From CAYPNF01 sp964411985 (GTDB taxonomy: Bacteria; Verrucomicrobiota; Verrucomicrobiia; Limisphaerales; J093): a stretch of 64,000 bases of DNA. Location: assembly GCA_964411985.1 (NCBI GenBank), contig CAYPNF010000018.1, positions 1 to 64,000 on the forward strand, given 5' to 3'. Shown here piece by piece: positions 34,701-42,250 of this stretch. Under the pieces are notes generated by a model. That model searched no databases, was not told where the DNA came from, and saw only the letters and a list, made by a program, of their open reading frames with translations. Within the stretch, counting starts at the first letter, position 1; each line of letters begins with the position of its first letter. Both the position numbers and the translations under genes were made by a program.

Positions 34701-35309
34701 GTCCACCACGCAGTTGGTGCCCCCCAAATCCAACCTACTGGCAATGCGGCCGGCTGCGACGTTTCCCAGCAGGCCCGGGAAGGAGTTTTCTTGCCACCCG
34801 ACATAGGCGTCCGAGATTCGCTGAACCACTTCTTCTGCGATGGGTTCCGCTACTCCAGATTCCTTGAGGGCACGCCGCCAGATGGGATGTCCCAAGCGGG
34901 CTCCGAGGGGGATCACCAGTTCGAGCGCGCCTGTCACTCCCAGAATCACGCTGGTGCGCTGGCGGTTGAAAGGTTTGGTGTCGTAGCCCGCATCCTGTAG
35001 CGCCTGTTTTGCCGCTACCATCCCCAGGAGCTGAGTCGTGTCGGTGGCTTCGACATCTTTCGGTGCGATCCCAAACTCCATCGGGTTGAAATCAATGGGG
35101 GAAAGAAAACCACCCCGCTTCGCATACGTACGATCAGGAGACTTCGGGTTCGAATCAAAGTAGTCGGCCGTGCCCCAGTGGGAACGTTCCGGTATGGGCG
35201 TGATGGCGTCCACCCCGTTCTTGATGTTTCGCCAGTAGGACTGGAGACCATCCGCCTTTGGGAACAGACAGCTGATGCCAACTATGGCCAGTGGTGAAGA
35301 CTCACTCAT
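28731..35309 (-). CDS. pfaA: PfaA-like synthase: KS-AT-ACPx3-KR-DH
   Basis: A 2192-residue iterative synthase. Ketosynthase with C206 (DAACASS), HGTGTKVGD and the GHTKAAAG histidine; acyltransferase with the GHSYGE serine near residue 672; an Ala/Pro-rich linker; three tandem acyl carrier domains with phosphopantetheine serines S1140, S1234 and S1334 (each in LGVDSIKR); a ketoreductase with VTGGARGI near 1620 and a YAAAN tyrosine; and a C-terminal double-hot-dog dehydratase with H1927 in HVLNGNAVLP and D2099 in DSSFQ. Marine PfaA proteins share this order but usually carry five or six carriers. No thioesterase follows. The ATG at 35309 overlaps the end of pfaD by 8 bp. Confidence 0.93.
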   Translation of the reverse strand: MSESSPLAIVGISCLFPKADGLQSYWRNIKNGVDAITPIPERSHWGTADYFDSNPKSPDRTYAKRGGFLSPIDFNPMEFGIAPKDVEATDTTQLLGMVAAKQALQDAGYDTKPFNRQRTSVILGVTGALELVIPLGARLGHPIWRRALKESGVAEPIAEEVVQRISDAYVGWQENSFPGLLGNVAAGRIASRLDLGGTNCVVDAACASSLAALHLAILELRTGRSDMVITGGLDTFNDIFMYMCFSKTPALSPSGDAKPFDRGCDGTIIGEGLGMLVMKRLEDAQRDQDHIYAVIKGLGSSSDGKGNAIYAPRPEGQKQALQRAYTEAGVAPDTIGLVEAHGTGTKVGDATEIQALTEVFRGSGREGTWAALGSVKSQIGHTKAAAGVAGLIKAALALERKVLPPTIKVTQPIEGLAPNQSPFYVNTQKRPWLPEEAHPRRAGVSAFGFGGTNFHCVLEEYNSAKDKPDWDGDVEILALCGATRQELHDQLSSLPDAEPWAETRARAQRSRQEFRAEAQFRILWPITPGTTLGVLRDAALGMLEKNPDKAGWFLPSGVAFGSGVRRGKLGALFPGQGSQYVGMLRDLACQFPGMIEALTKADRVFALEQPERGLQRLSDFIYPPPAFSEEGRRQQEEALKSTEVAQPALGAMGLGALSVLSYFGVEPEAAGGHSYGELLALCGAGRLESDSLHHLSNLRGRLMANRNGHSDRGAMLAVQASEEAVASVLREERLSLVIANRNSPSQFVLAGSKAQIQQAEAELKKRSVRARVLPVSAAFHSPLVADAQEPFAAALKKIRFNEGHLPVYANTTAKAYPETSEEARELLAGQIVHPVDFLAQIQNMFADGVTTFLEMGPGHVLSDLVQAILPGKEIDAIALDASKGTRSGTFDLSIALCRLAALGHKVDLTRWEGASPMRPSEFSGKASLTIPLSGANYRTPQPHTPASSSARVVPGPAKSAAPATTASSPQRTATPVRSAEPAPQTPNSAFLTSQPGLAAALDVAQKGILSLQKLQEQTAQLHRQFLENQDAARRTLESLLSQRRELLNLPPITSAPVAPASPQPWTSGPNPLPTAPAAPAPVLDPRVQPLGIALAPAKPPHQASDAIGQIVLEVVAEKTGYPAEMLNLEMGLDSDLGVDSIKRVEIMASLRGRLPGAPEIKPEHLGTLQTLQQVVGFLAGGSQTNPAPSSAAASPLERKRVSEILLEVVSEKTGYPVEMLNLDMGLDSDLGVDSIKRVEIMATMRTKLPEAPEIKPEHLGTLRTLDEVVAFLTEKPAAKAGSTATQVQFSPQAPGLDGARVCEVLLGVVADKTGYPVEMLSLDMGLDSDLGVDSIKRVEIMAAMRTQLPEAPEIKPEHLGTLQTLRQIAEFLSAGSKRQPAIQPVSPKAEVNRVDAPPVPAMSLNRQVVKPVELGKDDRREQISLPSAAEIWVTDDGSSLSEAVEKRLRERGYSVRRSPVAELIAAQPNLALSGLVILWPAKRGNDAVLKEAFRLIQAAGPGLRREQGGGRTGILVTVSRLDGVFGFGSLNGNGDPTSGGLAGLVKTAGLEWPEVNCKAIDLNSEAEIGPEAADFIVEEMFRVGPAEVGLSGDRRFCLEVQEVPFASSGAEPVLRRGDVVVVTGGARGITAAAALQLARRHQPKLVLLGRSPLPEAEPEWLTGITGEAEIKKAILGHSRQNRSPKHLETKYREIMAQREIREHLRRIRATGATASYYTLDVRHPAEVRKALEQVRRELGPIRGLVHGAGVLADRKIEDKTEEQFDLVYGTKVSGLRNLLAASAEDDLRLLALFSSYSGRFGRKGQVDYAAANEVLNKIAQSESRRRPGCRVVSFNWGPWNGGMVSGSLRGLFEQEGVGLIEPEVGANFFVREISSYADHSVEVLALAPVSTPSRNGGAESRTHEPKEESVAFEREVSVKALPCLESHVLNGNAVLPAALMIEWLAHGAVHDNPGMLFHGLEKFQVLKGVILEPDTSTTAYVVTETGQMRDGLLWVPAQLWTRSKNQKLLHARADVLLTEVMPKPATGYVPLTDHANGNGKPIVYGQGELFHGAHFQGIEAIEICSPTEVSALVKSAPAPKKWIRNPLRPTWMSDPLALDSSFQLMILWSEQYRGGASLPCAIQRFRQYTAGFPKAGSRVVIHIDSASGPILTAHFHFFDREGGLLAVAEGYECVVDAGLQTAFHRNQLEHEA
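31195..32010 (-). repeat. Three tandem acyl-carrier-domain repeats inside pfaA
   Basis: Three near-copies of an acyl carrier coding unit, spaced 282 and 300 bp (serine codons at 31892, 31610 and 31310 on the minus strand). Each reads EKTGYPxEMLNL(or SL)xMGLD and then DLGVDSIKR. The unit similarity at the DNA level suggests duplication within the gene and possible future gain or loss of carriers. Confidence 0.9.
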
Positions 35310-36963
35310 CGCTAGGTAGTGCTAAATTCAAATCTTCAGGACTGAGAGGAGGGCAGTTCAGAAGTCCTGCCGGGCATGGGATTCCCTGGGTGCGCAGTGC
35401 TTGCACCCGGAGTTGCACGGCTGCGCCGTAGAGGAGATTGAGTGCCACGGGTGCCGCGCGGCGATTCTCCGCCTTCTCCCAGTGCGAACCCTTCACCCAT
35501 TCATTGAACGCTCCCATCGCTGGCCCGCACCAAACCTGGTAGTCCATCACCCGTGATGGATCGCCGGCATTGGCCCATCGGCTGCTTAATCCCAGGTAGC
35601 TCCGAAAAACCAAGGCCATCTTATGCTTGGGATCACGCTCGGCCCGCTCCACTTCCCGGGGATCCCGCTTCAGAAAATAGTCGCGTGTGCTCTGCCAGGA
35701 CGACTCCAGACTGCCGCGAAAGATCTGCTTCTCCAGGGATGCCCGGTCTGCCTCAGGCAGGGCATCCAATCCCGGGTAGGCACGATAGAGATCATACAGT
35801 TTGGACGCACGCATGGGGAACATGGTCCCCCGCTTGAGTACCTGGACCTTGACGCCCATCTCAAACATGTCCGCTGCCGGAGCCATGGCGGTGTCAGCCT
35901 GTTCCACCTGTGCCAGCAGACTTCGAACTCGATCCGAGGCTCCCGATTCAACACAGGCTTGGTTGACCGATCCAGTGACCACGTAAGCCGCTCCCATCGC
36001 AAACGCTGCGGCGATGGCGGAGGGAGTAGAGAGGCCTCCCGCAGCCCCCACCCGCAAGCTTTGTTGGAAACGGTGTTTCTCCTGCTGCCGTGTGCTCAGG
36101 GAGAGGAAGGTGGGTAAGAGCGTCACCAGTGGACGATTGTCCGTGTGTCCCGCCGAATCCGCTTCGGCCGTCACGTCTTGGGCCATCGGAATCTGCGCGG
36201 CAAGGTGCGCCTGCTCCTGAGTGATTTCCCGAGAGCGGACGAGTTCATGGAGAAACTCTTCGGGAGGGGGCGAAAAGAAAGGGGTTGCCACCTCCACTCT
36301 GGACGCTTTCGCCACGATACGGTTGGGGGTGACGATTCGACCTTCCTGATCCCGCCCGATCCCAGCGACCCGGTAGCGAACCACGGGGAGGGTCAAGCGA
36401 AGGTAGGCCGCCGCTTCGATGAGCCGAATGCCCTTGCGAAGGTAAAGGCTGACCGTAGCCGCTTCGTGATCCGGTTCGCTTGGGCTGTGGATCAGGTTGA
36501 GGCCGAAGGGAAGATCGGGAATCTCCGATTGGAAGCAGTCGATGGCAGCCTCCACTTTCGCCAAATCAAGGCCAGCCGACCCAAAGAAACCGAGCATCCT
36601 CGCTCGCGACATGGCCTCGACCAGTTCGACGGAAGCGATGCCGTTGGCCATGGCCCCTGCAACATAGGCATATCGCAGCCGGTGATCGTGCCGGAAACCA
36701 GGGTCACCCAAGTTCTCCAAAGGCAAAGGGGGAAGATAGGCGGCGCAGCGGGATCCATTATGAATGGGGGTCCCAGTCGAGAAATCGAGAGCCGCGCCGC
36801 TCACCAGCGTGAACCGACCTCCCTCCTCCAAGACACGCAAGGGCTTCTTGAGGCTTCCAAGAGCCCGCACCAAAGACAAAACACTGGAACTCGCTGAAGT
36901 GTCGTTTGCACTCCAACTGGCCTCCAGCACGTGCGTTTTCTTAATCTCAGCTGCTAGTTTCAA
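35302..36963 (-). CDS. pfaD: PfaD-like FMN enoyl reductase
   Basis: A 553-residue TIM-barrel FMN protein of the PfaD type (2-nitropropane-dioxygenase-like), the trans-acting enoyl reductase of PUFA-type synthases. Visible hallmarks are IHNGSRCAAYLPPLPLENLG early on, PFGLNLIHSPSEP, TAEADSAGHTDNRPL, the FMN-phosphate region VGAAGGLSTPSAIAAAFAMG and VTGSVNQAC, then QVLKRGTMFPMRA. Length matches the family (about 540). It is the first gene of the operon, so transcription should start in the 36964-37559 gap. Its presence tells that some double bonds made by the synthase are fully reduced in certain cycles. Confidence 0.93.
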   Translation of the reverse strand: MKLAAEIKKTHVLEASWSANDTSASSSVLSLVRALGSLKKPLRVLEEGGRFTLVSGAALDFSTGTPIHNGSRCAAYLPPLPLENLGDPGFRHDHRLRYAYVAGAMANGIASVELVEAMSRARMLGFFGSAGLDLAKVEAAIDCFQSEIPDLPFGLNLIHSPSEPDHEAATVSLYLRKGIRLIEAAAYLRLTLPVVRYRVAGIGRDQEGRIVTPNRIVAKASRVEVATPFFSPPPEEFLHELVRSREITQEQAHLAAQIPMAQDVTAEADSAGHTDNRPLVTLLPTFLSLSTRQQEKHRFQQSLRVGAAGGLSTPSAIAAAFAMGAAYVVTGSVNQACVESGASDRVRSLLAQVEQADTAMAPAADMFEMGVKVQVLKRGTMFPMRASKLYDLYRAYPGLDALPEADRASLEKQIFRGSLESSWQSTRDYFLKRDPREVERAERDPKHKMALVFRSYLGLSSRWANAGDPSRVMDYQVWCGPAMGAFNEWVKGSHWEKAENRRAAPVALNLLYGAAVQLRVQALRTQGIPCPAGLLNCPPLSPEDLNLALPSDE

Positions 36964-37559
36964 GCTCTATCCCAAATCATCCCGATGGGTGGCGAACAAA
37001 CCACCTCGGGCCGGCGCGCCGGTCTTCGGAGCACCCCCGGTCAAGCGTTCTTAACTGTTTTGGTTCTCGAAGTCGATAGGCTATTCTGGTCTTCGACCTC
37101 CCTGCAAGGCCGAAGGAGTATTCGGGTAGGGTTTCGTGCTGTAGTCCCGGCCTGCTCGACTGGACTCCAGTTGCGCTAGGCATGATGCAGGATGCGGGTG
37201 TTCAATCGATAAATAATTATCTACCAAATGGTTACGATAATTTCTTTGATTGCTCGCTGACTGAGTGCTACCTCGCTCAAGATACTGATTTTGTCTTAGT
37301 ATCGATCTTTAGTGTTTATAACGAAGGACTTATGTTGCTCTTCGGCGACGGGCTTCCCCATTTTGAGTGCCGAAGGTGCCGTTGCGAATGGGGTGTCGTT
37401 TGGGGAATAGCTCACGAGTTCCATGAGTAAAAATTATCCAGTGGCTTGACATCACGCGAAGGCCTTTGGCACTCTGCGTGAAACCCGATCCTTGTTCGCA
37501 CTTGCGTGGGCACAAGAGGGGTCACGTGTTTAGCCAGACCCGTTAAACTCTGCCGTACT
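36964..37559. other. Divergent control region between pfa-ole operon and liv operon
   Basis: About 600 bp without a convincing gene. A short open frame (37182-37430) has no recognisable domain. A marked A+T-rich island spans about 37200-37325, unlike anything within 20 kb on either side, and includes GATACT (37281-37286) mirrored by AGTATC (37298-37303). TTGACA at 37446-37451 could be a -35 box for livK but no good -10 follows. The island is the natural place for the pfaD promoter and a regulator site; this is inference. Confidence 0.45.
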
Positions 37560-38723
37560 ATGAAAAAGTTCGCCCGGATACTTGTAGCGTTTGCCTTGGT
37601 GTCGATCTCGTGTCTTCAGGCTCCGATCTATGGAGCTGCCCAGGGTGGTGTGGTAAAGATAGGGGCCATCTTTTCCGTGACCGGCCCGGCTTCCTTCCTC
37701 GGCGCGCCCGAGGCCAAAACGGTCAAGATGCTCATTGATAAGATCAATGCGGCAGGGGGAATCAACGGGCAGAAACTGGAGCTGGTGCTCAAGGACAGTG
37801 CCGGCAGTCCCGAGAAAGCAGTTTCGTTCGCCAAGCAGCTGATTGAAGAGGAGAAGGTCCTCGCCATTATTGGTCCTTCCACCAGCGGTGAAACCATGCA
37901 GATTAAGAAGCTCTGCGAGGAAAACCAGATGATCCTGGTATCTGCAGCCGCTGCAGAGGTGATCGTCAATCCGGTGGCGAAGTATGTTTTTAAGGTGCCC
38001 CAAAAAGACAGCCAAGCCGTCACCTGGATCTATAAGACAATGAAGGAGAAGGGGATCAGCAAGATTGCGGTACTGACTGGCAACGACGGTTTTGGCACAG
38101 CCGGCAAGAAGCAGCTTGAGGATTTGGCCAAGCCAGAAGGTATCGAGATTCTGGTGAACGAAGTGTATGACAAGCAGGCCACGGACCTGACGGACATTCT
38201 CACCAAGGTGAAAGGGACCTCCGGAGTGCAGGCGGTCGTCAATTGGTCGATTGTTCCCGCTCAGGCCATTGTTGCCAAGAACATGCGACAGCTGGGAATG
38301 ACCGTGCCCCTTTTCCAAAGTCATGGTTTCGGGAATCGAAAATACGTGGAACAGGCTGGGGTGGCGGCGGAGGGAACGATCTTCCCCTCCGGCCGTTTGC
38401 TGGTGGTGGATGACCTGCCCGATAGTCATCCGCAGAAGGCACTGCTAGCGGCGTACAAGAAAGACTATGAATCCCTTTACAAGGAAGATGTGAGTACATT
38501 TGGAGGGCACGCTTACGATGCGTTAATGGTAGTGGTAGAAGGGCTTCGAAAAGCCGGCAAAGCAGACCCTGTGGCCGTGCGGGATGCTATTGAGCGTCTG
38601 ACTGGTTTTGTGGGAACTGCTGGGATTTTCAACTATTCGCCTGCTGATCATACCGGTCTGGATCTCAGCGCCTTCGAGATGCTCACGGTTAAGGATGGCA
38701 AGTTCAGGATCTACAGTAAGTAA
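37560..38723 (+). CDS. livK: Branched-chain-amino-acid-type substrate-binding protein
   Basis: A 387-residue periplasmic binding protein of the Leu/Ile/Val family (type I fold). After a lipoprotein-like or cleavable signal (ILVAFALVSISCLQAPIYGA) the mature domain opens VKIGAIFSVTGPASFLGAP, the family start; IIGPSTSGET and VSAAAAEVI form the ligand hinge. The ATG at 37560 is taken over an upstream GTG/ATG in frame because the signal peptide begins MKKFARIL there. In this subfamily ligands range from branched amino acids to aromatic acids and amides. The last gene of the operon is PaaK-like, which favours an aromatic or other carboxylate ligand, but this is not shown. Confidence 0.88.
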   Translation: MKKFARILVAFALVSISCLQAPIYGAAQGGVVKIGAIFSVTGPASFLGAPEAKTVKMLIDKINAAGGINGQKLELVLKDSAGSPEKAVSFAKQLIEEEKVLAIIGPSTSGETMQIKKLCEENQMILVSAAAAEVIVNPVAKYVFKVPQKDSQAVTWIYKTMKEKGISKIAVLTGNDGFGTAGKKQLEDLAKPEGIEILVNEVYDKQATDLTDILTKVKGTSGVQAVVNWSIVPAQAIVAKNMRQLGMTVPLFQSHGFGNRKYVEQAGVAAEGTIFPSGRLLVVDDLPDSHPQKALLAAYKKDYESLYKEDVSTFGGHAYDALMVVVEGLRKAGKADPVAVRDAIERLTGFVGTAGIFNYSPADHTGLDLSAFEMLTVKDGKFRIYSK

Positions 38724-38802
38724 TTCTCGATGAGGCGGTTCAATCTTGGATTTCAAGGGGCCCAAGCCGACCTCCAAATGGGCCTATCCCGAACGGCTTG
38801 AG

Positions 38803-39696
38803 ATGGGCACCGGAAGCCTAACCCTCCAGTACCTCCTTTCTGGCATCACCGTCGGCAGTGTGTATGCCATGGTGGCGATTGGTTTCAATCTCATCTACAG
38901 CGCGACTGGGGTCTTGAACTTTGCCCAGGGCGAGTTTGTGATGCTGGGGGGGATGGTGGCGGTGACTTTGGCGCATTACGTGCCTTTGCCGGTGGCGGTG
39001 GCAGGCGCCGTGGCCATTGTTGCCCTCGTCGGTTGCCTGCTCGAAGTTCTCTTTTTTCGTCGGTTGCGCCGTCACTCCATCCTGCATCTGATCATGATCA
39101 CGATCGGGCTCTCCATCGTGATTCAAGAGGTGGCGCTACACGTGTGGGACGAGAAGGTTCGGTCGTTGCCCTATTACAGCGGCAACGAGGTATCGACTCT
39201 CCGATTCCTGGGGGCGGCGATTTCGCCCCAGGTGCTGTGGGTTTTAGGGACCGTCACGGTGACCGTATTGCTTCTTCAGGGTTTCCTGCGATATACCCTT
39301 TGGGGGAAGGCGATGCGGGCCTGTTCCTCGAATCCTGAGGCCGCCATGCTGGCAGGCATCCATATTCCCAACATGCGGACCCTGTCCTTTGCGCTGAGCG
39401 CGGCTTTGGGCGCTTTGGCCGGTTGTGTTGTCTCACCGATCACTTCCACCCACTACGAGGTGGGGGGGGGCCTGGCGATCAAGGGATTTGCAGCCGCGAT
39501 CCTGGGAGGATTGGGAAATCCCATGGCGGCGGTGGCGGGCGGTTTACTCGTGGGGATTCTGGAGGCCTCCAGCGTCATGTTCTTGCCTGCGGCCTACAAG
39601 GACGTGACCGCGTTCGCGGTGTTGCTGCTGGTTCTTTTTGTTCGTCCGCACGGCCTCTGGGGCCGTCCTGCCGGGGAAAGTGTGAGGGAGCATTGA
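38803..39696 (+). CDS. livH: Liv-type ABC transporter permease, LivH
   Basis: A 297-residue permease with about eight membrane spans. LLSGITVGSVYAMVAIGFNLIYSATGVLNFAQGEFVMLGG is the classic LivH N-terminal signature (given here only in part), and AIKGFAAAILGGLGNPMAAVAGG is the EAA-like loop that contacts the ATPase. A TTG at 38746 gives 19 more residues of polar sequence; the ATG at 38803 directly before the first membrane helix is preferred. Its stop is overlapped by the TTG start of livM. Confidence 0.88.
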   Translation: MGTGSLTLQYLLSGITVGSVYAMVAIGFNLIYSATGVLNFAQGEFVMLGGMVAVTLAHYVPLPVAVAGAVAIVALVGCLLEVLFFRRLRRHSILHLIMITIGLSIVIQEVALHVWDEKVRSLPYYSGNEVSTLRFLGAAISPQVLWVLGTVTVTVLLLQGFLRYTLWGKAMRACSSNPEAAMLAGIHIPNMRTLSFALSAALGALAGCVVSPITSTHYEVGGGLAIKGFAAAILGGLGNPMAAVAGGLLVGILEASSVMFLPAAYKDVTAFAVLLLVLFVRPHGLWGRPAGESVREH

Positions 39697-40781
39697 AACC
39701 TCGGCTCCATGCGATCCTTCCGTTTGCCGGGTTTGCCTTCGGGGCTCTGGCAGTCCAATTACTCCTGCGATTCTTCGCACGAGAGTATTATCTGACCCAG
39801 ATCACCATGTCGATGTACTACGCCATCGTCGTGATGGGCCTGTGCCTGGTCATGGGTTATGCTGGGCAGGTTTCGTTGGGTCATGGGGCCTTTTTCGCCA
39901 TCGGTGGTTATGCATCGGCGGTGTTGACTACCTTTGACTTTGGCCAGCTCAAGGGATCCTTTGCCGTGGGGTGTGTGCGTTGGATGACGCAGTTGCACCT
40001 GCTCCATGCGAGGGAGGATTCGTTCGGAGGGACACTCACGACCGCCTCACCTTGGGGAGCCTTCTTTCTTGCCATGCTTCTCACCTTGGGGGCTGCGTTT
40101 CTAATCGGTTATCCCGGGTTGCGGCTGAAGGGGCACTACCTGGCGATGGCGACCCTGGGGTTCGGGCTCATCGTGAACAAGCTGGTTTTGGGTAGTACCC
40201 TCACCGGGTCAGCGGATGGCGTGAACGGCGTACCGCCCTGGACCCTCGGATTTGGCATCACCGTCTCGAGCAAGAGCGCCGACCGGGTGGAGAATTACTA
40301 TGTTGCTGCCACCCTGGTACTGTTGGTTTTGATTCTGTTGCGGAACCTGATCCAGTCCCGCATTGGCCGGGCGTTGCTCGCGATCCACGATCGGGAGACG
40401 GCGGCGAATGCCATGGGCATCAACACTCCTTCCTATAAGCTGCGGGTGTTTGTCTTGAGTGCGTTATTGGCTGCCATGGCGGGTTCTTTTTTTACCCACT
40501 ACACGGGAGGGATCGGGCCCTCCGAGGCAGGGGCCCTCAAGTCGGTTCGCTACGTGGCGCTGGCTGCCGCGGGAGGCATGTCCAGTCTCTGGGGTGTCAC
40601 TGGGGTCAGCCTGGTTCTGAACTACCTTTCTCTGCGCGGTTTCTTCGGCAGCTATGACAACGCGGTGTTTGGCGTGCTGCTGATCCTGATCGTCTCCGTG
40701 GCACCCGACGGTCCACTCAGGCCGATGGGGCGGTGGTTGGCGCAGGTGGTGGGAAGGAGGGCGAATCGTGGCACTGCTTGA
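39693..40781 (+). CDS. livM: Liv-type ABC transporter permease, LivM
   Basis: A 362-residue second permease. YYAIVVMGLCLVMGYAGQVS and GHGAFFAIGGYASA identify LivM; GRALLAIHDRETAANAMGI is its conserved cytoplasmic loop. A much longer open frame reaches back into livH, but the start is the TTG at 39693, which overlaps the livH stop (TTGA) and is preceded by GAGGGAG about 6 bases upstream, a good ribosome-binding site that decides the start. It overlaps livG by 14 bp. Confidence 0.85.
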   Translation: MKPRLHAILPFAGFAFGALAVQLLLRFFAREYYLTQITMSMYYAIVVMGLCLVMGYAGQVSLGHGAFFAIGGYASAVLTTFDFGQLKGSFAVGCVRWMTQLHLLHAREDSFGGTLTTASPWGAFFLAMLLTLGAAFLIGYPGLRLKGHYLAMATLGFGLIVNKLVLGSTLTGSADGVNGVPPWTLGFGITVSSKSADRVENYYVAATLVLLVLILLRNLIQSRIGRALLAIHDRETAANAMGINTPSYKLRVFVLSALLAAMAGSFFTHYTGGIGPSEAGALKSVRYVALAAAGGMSSLWGVTGVSLVLNYLSLRGFFGSYDNAVFGVLLILIVSVAPDGPLRPMGRWLAQVVGRRANRGTA

Positions 40782-41556
40782 CATTGCTGGCGTGCGCCGT
40801 GCCTTTGGTGGTTTGGTGGCGGTGGATCAGGTCACCTTTTCGGTGGCGGCCGGCCAGATCAAGGCGGTGATTGGGCCGAACGGGGCCGGCAAGACCACTC
40901 TGTTTAACATTATTTCGGGATTGTTGAGGCCCGATGCGGGGCGGATTACCTTTCAAGGGAAGTCGATCAACGGGCTGAGGCCCTACCAGATCGCGCAGTT
41001 GGGAATGTCCCGCACTTTCCAAAACCCCAGCCTGTTCCTTCAGATGAGCGTGGTGGAGAATGTGATGGTGGGCAGGCATAGCCGAAGCCGTTGGGGTTTT
41101 GCGGGCTGCTGCCTACGGCTTCCGGGCCAAATCCGAGAGGAACAGTCGATCCGGCGCGCCGCGTTGGAGCAGTTGGAGTACGTTTCCCTGGCTCACCTGG
41201 CGGACAACACCGCTGGGTCTCTGGCGCTCGGACAACGGCGGATGGTGGAACTGGCGAGGGCCCTGGCCACCGAGCCCGATCTGCTCCTGCTCGACGAACC
41301 GGCGAGCGGGCTCAACACCAAAGAAAAAGAAGATTTTGCCACTTTGATACGCCGGTTGCGCGACCGTGGGATGACGATCCTGCTCGTGGAGCACGACATG
41401 ACCATGGTGATGGGGTTGTCAGACGAGATTCTGGTTTTGCACAACGGGGTCCCTATCGCGGAAGGCCCTCCTTCCCAAGTCCAAAACGATCCAAAAGTGA
41501 TTTCCGTCTATCTGGGCGGAGAGCTAGAGCATGTTGCTTCAGGTCAAGAATCTTAG
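40768..41556 (+). CDS. livG: Liv-type ABC transporter ATPase, LivG
   Basis: A 262-residue ATPase. Walker A GPNGAGKTT, the LivG-specific long helical insert before the signature, LALGQRRMVELARAL as the signature motif (Q in place of the usual GG-Q run), LLLLDEPASGLN as Walker B and the switch histidine in LLVEHDM. GTG start at 40768 inside the livM end. Pairs with LivF to energise uptake. Confidence 0.93.
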   Translation: MALLDIAGVRRAFGGLVAVDQVTFSVAAGQIKAVIGPNGAGKTTLFNIISGLLRPDAGRITFQGKSINGLRPYQIAQLGMSRTFQNPSLFLQMSVVENVMVGRHSRSRWGFAGCCLRLPGQIREEQSIRRAALEQLEYVSLAHLADNTAGSLALGQRRMVELARALATEPDLLLLDEPASGLNTKEKEDFATLIRRLRDRGMTILLVEHDMTMVMGLSDEILVLHNGVPIAEGPPSQVQNDPKVISVYLGGELEHVASGQES

Positions 41557-42250
41557 ATGTGGCTACGGCAGCCTCGAGGTGGTGCACGGCGTGAGTTTAC
41601 ACGTCTGCGCGGGCGAGATCGTTGGGTTGCTGGGCGCCAACGGCGCCGGAAAAACGTCCCTGTTGCGCGCGCTGGTTGGCCTGCTCCCTCCCTGGAAGGG
41701 GGAAATCCTGGTGGACGGGCGTCCTACTCAGGGGCAGCCCCCCTGGAATGGCATCCGGAATTCAGTGGCACTGGTGCCCGAGGGCAAGATGATCTTCGCC
41801 GATATGACCGTGCGCGAGAACCTCCTCATCGGAGGGTATCACAACCCTGATCGGGACTTGTACATGGATCTGGTGATGGACCGCTTTCCGCGCCTGCGTG
41901 AGAGGACTCACCAACTCGGAGGGACACTGTCGGGAGGCGAGCAGCAAATGCTGGCGCTGGGCCGTGCCTTGATGGCCCGTCCACGAATCTTGCTCCTCGA
42001 CGAACCTTCCATGGGGCTGGCTCCCATTATCGTGAAGGAAGTGTTTGGAGAGATCCGAAAGATGAAGGACCTGGGGGTCACGGTGCTCTTGGTGGAGCAG
42101 AATGCCATTGCCACCCTCCAGGTGGCGGACCGTGCCTATGTCATGGAGACCGGGGAGATCCTGCTGGAAGGAGAAGCGGGCGAGCTTATGCATAATCCGG
42201 AAGTCCGACGTGCCTACCTCGGCAAGGGAAAGAAGGAGGTTTGGGAATGA
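41531..42250 (+). CDS. livF: Liv-type ABC transporter ATPase, LivF
   Basis: A 239-residue ATPase with Walker A GANGAGKTS, signature TLSGGEQQMLALGRAL, Walker B ILLLDEPSMGLAPIIV and LLVEQN, the asparagine-containing switch usual for LivF. The start at 41531 overlaps livG by 26 bp, and its TGA overlaps the ATG of the PaaK-like gene, so the five transporter genes and the enzyme form one tightly coupled unit. Confidence 0.93.
   Translation: MLLQVKNLRCGYGSLEVVHGVSLHVCAGEIVGLLGANGAGKTSLLRALVGLLPPWKGEILVDGRPTQGQPPWNGIRNSVALVPEGKMIFADMTVRENLLIGGYHNPDRDLYMDLVMDRFPRLRERTHQLGGTLSGGEQQMLALGRALMARPRILLLDEPSMGLAPIIVKEVFGEIRKMKDLGVTVLLVEQNAIATLQVADRAYVMETGEILLEGEAGELMHNPEVRRAYLGKGKKEVWE

Noticed and set aside
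37182..37430. 82-codon open frame in the pfa/liv control region
   Set aside because: No ribosome-binding site, no domain and atypical composition from the A+T-rich island; kept as noncoding.
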